Origin: Pseudorhodoferax sp047601025
GTDB taxonomy: Bacteria > Pseudomonadota > Gammaproteobacteria > Burkholderiales > Burkholderiaceae_C
Length of the DNA: 64,000 bases
Assembly: GCF_047601025.1 (NCBI RefSeq)
Contig: NZ_JASGJZ010000001.1
Coordinates: 4,402,001 to 4,466,000 of the forward strand
Direction of reading: 5' to 3'
The translations under genes and the position numbers were made by a program. Position 1 is the first letter of the stretch; each line of letters starts with the position of its first letter. Below the pieces are notes generated by a model. It saw only the letters and a program-made list of their open reading frames with translations. It did no database searches and was not told where the DNA came from. Of the stretch, positions 61,761 through 64,000 are shown one piece after another.

Positions 61761-64000
61761 TCATGCGGGAACTCCTGTGCGGTCGGTGGCCGGCGCGGCG
61801 CTGGACCGGCGGCGCGGCGGGGTGAGCACCACGGCCGCCAGCGGCGCCGCGGCGTAGGACGTCTCGCGCTGGCCGGCGGGGGCGTCGGCGTACAGCGTGG
61901 TGCGCTGGCGCGGCTGCCGGCCGGCGGCGCGGATCAGCGCCTCCATGTCCGCGGGCGGCAGCTCCTGGCCGTGCACGGTGCCGGCCGCGCGCGAGATGCT
62001 TTCGTTCATCAGCGTGCCGCCCAGGTCGCTGGCGCCGGCCTGCAGGCAGGCGCGCACGCCGTCGCGGCCCATCTTGACCCACGAGGCCTGCACGTGCGGC
62101 ACCAGCGGGTGGAGCACCAGCCGCGCCACCGCATGCACCAGCACGGCCTCGCGCCAGGTCGGCCCGCGGCGCGACAGGCCCTTGCGGTGCATCGGCGCCT
62201 CGCGGTGCACGAAGGGCAGCGGCACGAACTCCGTGAAGCCGCCGGTGCGCTGCTGCAGGTCGCGGATGCGCAGCAGGTGGCGCGCCCAGTGCAGCGGGCG
62301 CTCCACGTGGCCGAACATCATCGTCGCGGTGCTGCGCAGGCCCACGCCGTGGGCGGTCTCCATGACCTCCAGCCATTCGGCGGTGTTCAGCTTGTCGGGG
62401 CAGATGACCGCGCGCACTTCGTCGTCCAGGATCTCGGCCGCGGTGCCGGGCAGCGTGCCCAGGCCGGCCTCGCGCAGGCGGCGCAGGTAGGGCGCCAGGC
62501 CCATGCCGGTGGTGCGTGCGCCGTGCAGGATCTCCAGCGGCGAGAAGGCATGCACGTGCATGGACGGCTGCGCGCCCTTGACGATGCGGCACAGCTCCAC
62601 GTAGGTGTCGCCGGTGTAGGCGGGGTGGATGCCGCCCTGCATGCAGACCTCGGTGGCGCCGCGCTGCCAGGCCTCCGCGACGCGGCGCGCGATCTCCGCG
62701 GCGTCGAGGTCGTAGGGCTGGCCGCGCAGGTCCTCGGCGCCGCGGCCCTTGGCGAAGGCGCAGAAGCGGCAGGCGTGCTGGCAGATGTTGGTGTAGTTGA
62801 TGTTGCGGTTGACGACGTAGCCCACGGTGTCGCTGACGGTGGCGCGGCGCAGCGCGTCCGCGGCCTCGCAGACGGCGTCGAAGGCGTCGTCGCGCGCGGA
62901 GAAGAGCCGGGCGATCTGCGCTTCGTCCAGCCGCTGGCCGTCCTGCGCGCGGGCGATCGCGCTGCGCAGCGGCGACCAGGCATCGGCCGTTCCGCGCGCG
63001 GCGGCGCGCGGCCGGGCGGGCGGCGCCGCGGCATCGCCCGCCACCCACGCATCGCTGCGCGGCAGGCCTTCGGCATCGACCTCGCGGCGCACGCGCGCGG
63101 CCAGCGGCGGCGCCAGCCAGCGGTCGGCGTCGCCGCAGTAGGCCGGGTACACGGCCAGCCGCTCCACCAGCGTCAGGCCCGCGTCGCGCGTGCTGCGCGC
63201 CAGCGCCGCGATGGCGGGCCAGGCGGCTTCGGGGTTGACGTGGTCGGGCGTGACGGGCGAGATGCCGCCCCAGTCGTTGATGCCGGCCTCCAGCAGCCGC
63301 GGGTAGTGGCGGTCCGAGAGGTTCGGCGGCACCTGGATGTTGGCCGCGGCGCCCAGCACGAGGCGCGCCGCGGCGGCGGTCCACAGCAGGTCGTCGAGCC
63401 CGGGCTCCTCGCAGCCGGCCATGCGCGTGCCGGGCTTGGCGCGGAAGTTCTGCACGATCACCTCCTGCACGTGGCCGTGGCGGCGGTGCAGGTCGCGGAT
63501 GGCCAGCAGCGCGGCGATGCGCTCGGCACGCGTCTCGCCGATGCCGATCAGGATGCCGGTGGTGAACGGCACGGCCAGCTCGCCGGCGGCCTCCAGCATC
63601 GCCAGCCGCGCGGCCGGCTGCTTGTCGGGCGAGCCGAAGTGCGGGCCGCCGCGCGCGCACAGCCGCTCGGAGACCGACTCCAGCATCAGGCCCTGCGAGA
63701 TCGAGACCTCGCGCAGCCGCGCGATGTCCTCGCGCGGCATCACGCCGGCGTTGACGTGCGGCAGCAGCGCGGTCTCGCGCAGCACCAGCGCGCACATCGC
63801 GGCCAGGTAGTCGACGGTGCTGGCGTAGCCCAGCTGCGCGAGCTCCTCGCGCGCGCTGTCGTAGCGCAGCTCCGGCTTGTCGCCCAGCGTGAACAGCGCC
63901 TCGCGGCAGCCCGCGGCCTGGCCGGCGCGCGCGATCTCCAGCACCTGCTCGGGCGTGAGGAAGGCGCGCGGCAGCCGCGAGGGCACGGTGGCGAAGGTGC
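61761..64000 (-). CDS. fbiC: FO synthase CofGH (FbiC-type fusion), N-terminal part beyond window edge
   Basis: At least 746 residues are visible. Two radical SAM modules make Fo, the deazaflavin chromophore, from tyrosine and a flavin precursor. The first (CofG-like) module starts near FATVPSRLPRAFLTPEQVL and GCREALFTLGDKPE, but its CxxxCxxC lies beyond 64000. The second (CofH-like) module has CQHACRFCAFAKGRG with the three cysteines, HPAYTGDTYVELC and GGTLMNESISRAAG. Fusion of CofG and CofH in one chain is the actinobacterial FbiC form. The C-terminus stops at 61761, 37 bp before npdG. It is the first gene of the F420 operon seen here. Confidence 0.94.
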   Translation of the reverse strand, partial: TFATVPSRLPRAFLTPEQVLEIARAGQAAGCREALFTLGDKPELRYDSAREELAQLGYASTVDYLAAMCALVLRETALLPHVNAGVMPREDIARLREVSISQGLMLESVSERLCARGGPHFGSPDKQPAARLAMLEAAGELAVPFTTGILIGIGETRAERIAALLAIRDLHRRHGHVQEVIVQNFRAKPGTRMAGCEEPGLDDLLWTAAAARLVLGAAANIQVPPNLSDRHYPRLLEAGINDWGGISPVTPDHVNPEAAWPAIAALARSTRDAGLTLVERLAVYPAYCGDADRWLAPPLAARVRREVDAEGLPRSDAWVAGDAAAPPARPRAAARGTADAWSPLRSAIARAQDGQRLDEAQIARLFSARDDAFDAVCEAADALRRATVSDTVGYVVNRNINYTNICQHACRFCAFAKGRGAEDLRGQPYDLDAAEIARRVAEAWQRGATEVCMQGGIHPAYTGDTYVELCRIVKGAQPSMHVHAFSPLEILHGARTTGMGLAPYLRRLREAGLGTLPGTAAEILDDEVRAVICPDKLNTAEWLEVMETAHGVGLRSTATMMFGHVERPLHWARHLLRIRDLQQRTGGFTEFVPLPFVHREAPMHRKGLSRRGPTWREAVLVHAVARLVLHPLVPHVQASWVKMGRDGVRACLQAGASDLGGTLMNESISRAAGTVHGQELPPADMEALIRAAGRQPRQRTTLYADAPAGQRETSYAAAPLAAVVLTPPRRRSSAAPATDRTGVPA

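Overview
The window is very GC-rich, densely coded DNA of a Gram-negative betaproteobacterium, most likely order Burkholderiales (Alcaligenaceae or Comamonadaceae type). The main signs are six Bug/TctC-type periplasmic receptors without their membrane partners, a Burkholderiales-type trimeric porin, a short H-NS-family protein with the AGNTWSGFGPKPRW motif, and many CaiB/MmgE-PrpD/acyl-CoA genes. There is one tRNA gene (Gly-GCC) and no insertion sequence, integrase, phage gene or CRISPR array. It reads as an accessory catabolic region of a soil or water degrader.

Layout. 0-11.5 kb: a Cys-nucleophile alpha/beta hydrolase with a second copy cut by the window edge, an AraC regulator, and an acyl-CoA set (acyl-CoA dehydrogenase, MaoC hydratase, thiolase, AMP-forming CoA ligase, CoA-transferase, MmgE/PrpD) plus a Bug receptor. 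11.5-23.5 kb: a class A acid phosphatase lipoprotein, two MmgE/PrpD proteins and one LivHMGF-type ABC importer served by four paralogous binding proteins in tandem. 23.5-35.6 kb: a zinc alcohol dehydrogenase, three aldehyde dehydrogenases, an enoyl-CoA hydratase, a porin, two MFS transporters, a Bug receptor and a MarR regulator. 35.6-37.9 kb: an H-NS-like protein, an SDR without the catalytic Tyr, and decayed pieces of an enoyl-CoA hydratase and an alpha-methylacyl-CoA racemase. 37.9-48.7 kb: a nine-gene same-strand cluster with three FAD dehydrogenases (two ketosteroid-dehydrogenase-like), SDR, three Bug receptors, SnoaL-like protein and quinone oxidoreductase, facing a divergent LysR gene. 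49-58.6 kb: LysR, SDR, a decayed LysR copy, tRNA-Gly, quinone oxidoreductase, DUF2889, a decayed SDR/GntR pair, and two MmgE/PrpD genes with SnoaL and Bug partners. 58.6-64 kb: a coenzyme F420 operon (cofGH, npdG, cofE, cofD, cofC), unusual outside actinobacteria and archaea.

How the genes fit together. Organic acids would be taken up through Bug receptors, the Liv-type importer and the porin, activated by ligase or CoA-transferase, and degraded by beta-oxidation-like enzymes, SDRs and FAD dehydrogenases. The exact substrates cannot be read from the sequence. Two putative regulons stand out. A GTAC-centred box (consensus GCCAARGTACGGAAC) occurs at four promoters and lies beside the AraC gene. 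A TGCAT-N-ATGCA palindrome occurs at five promoters between 48.7 and 56.2 kb, around the wreck of a GntR/FCD regulator gene.
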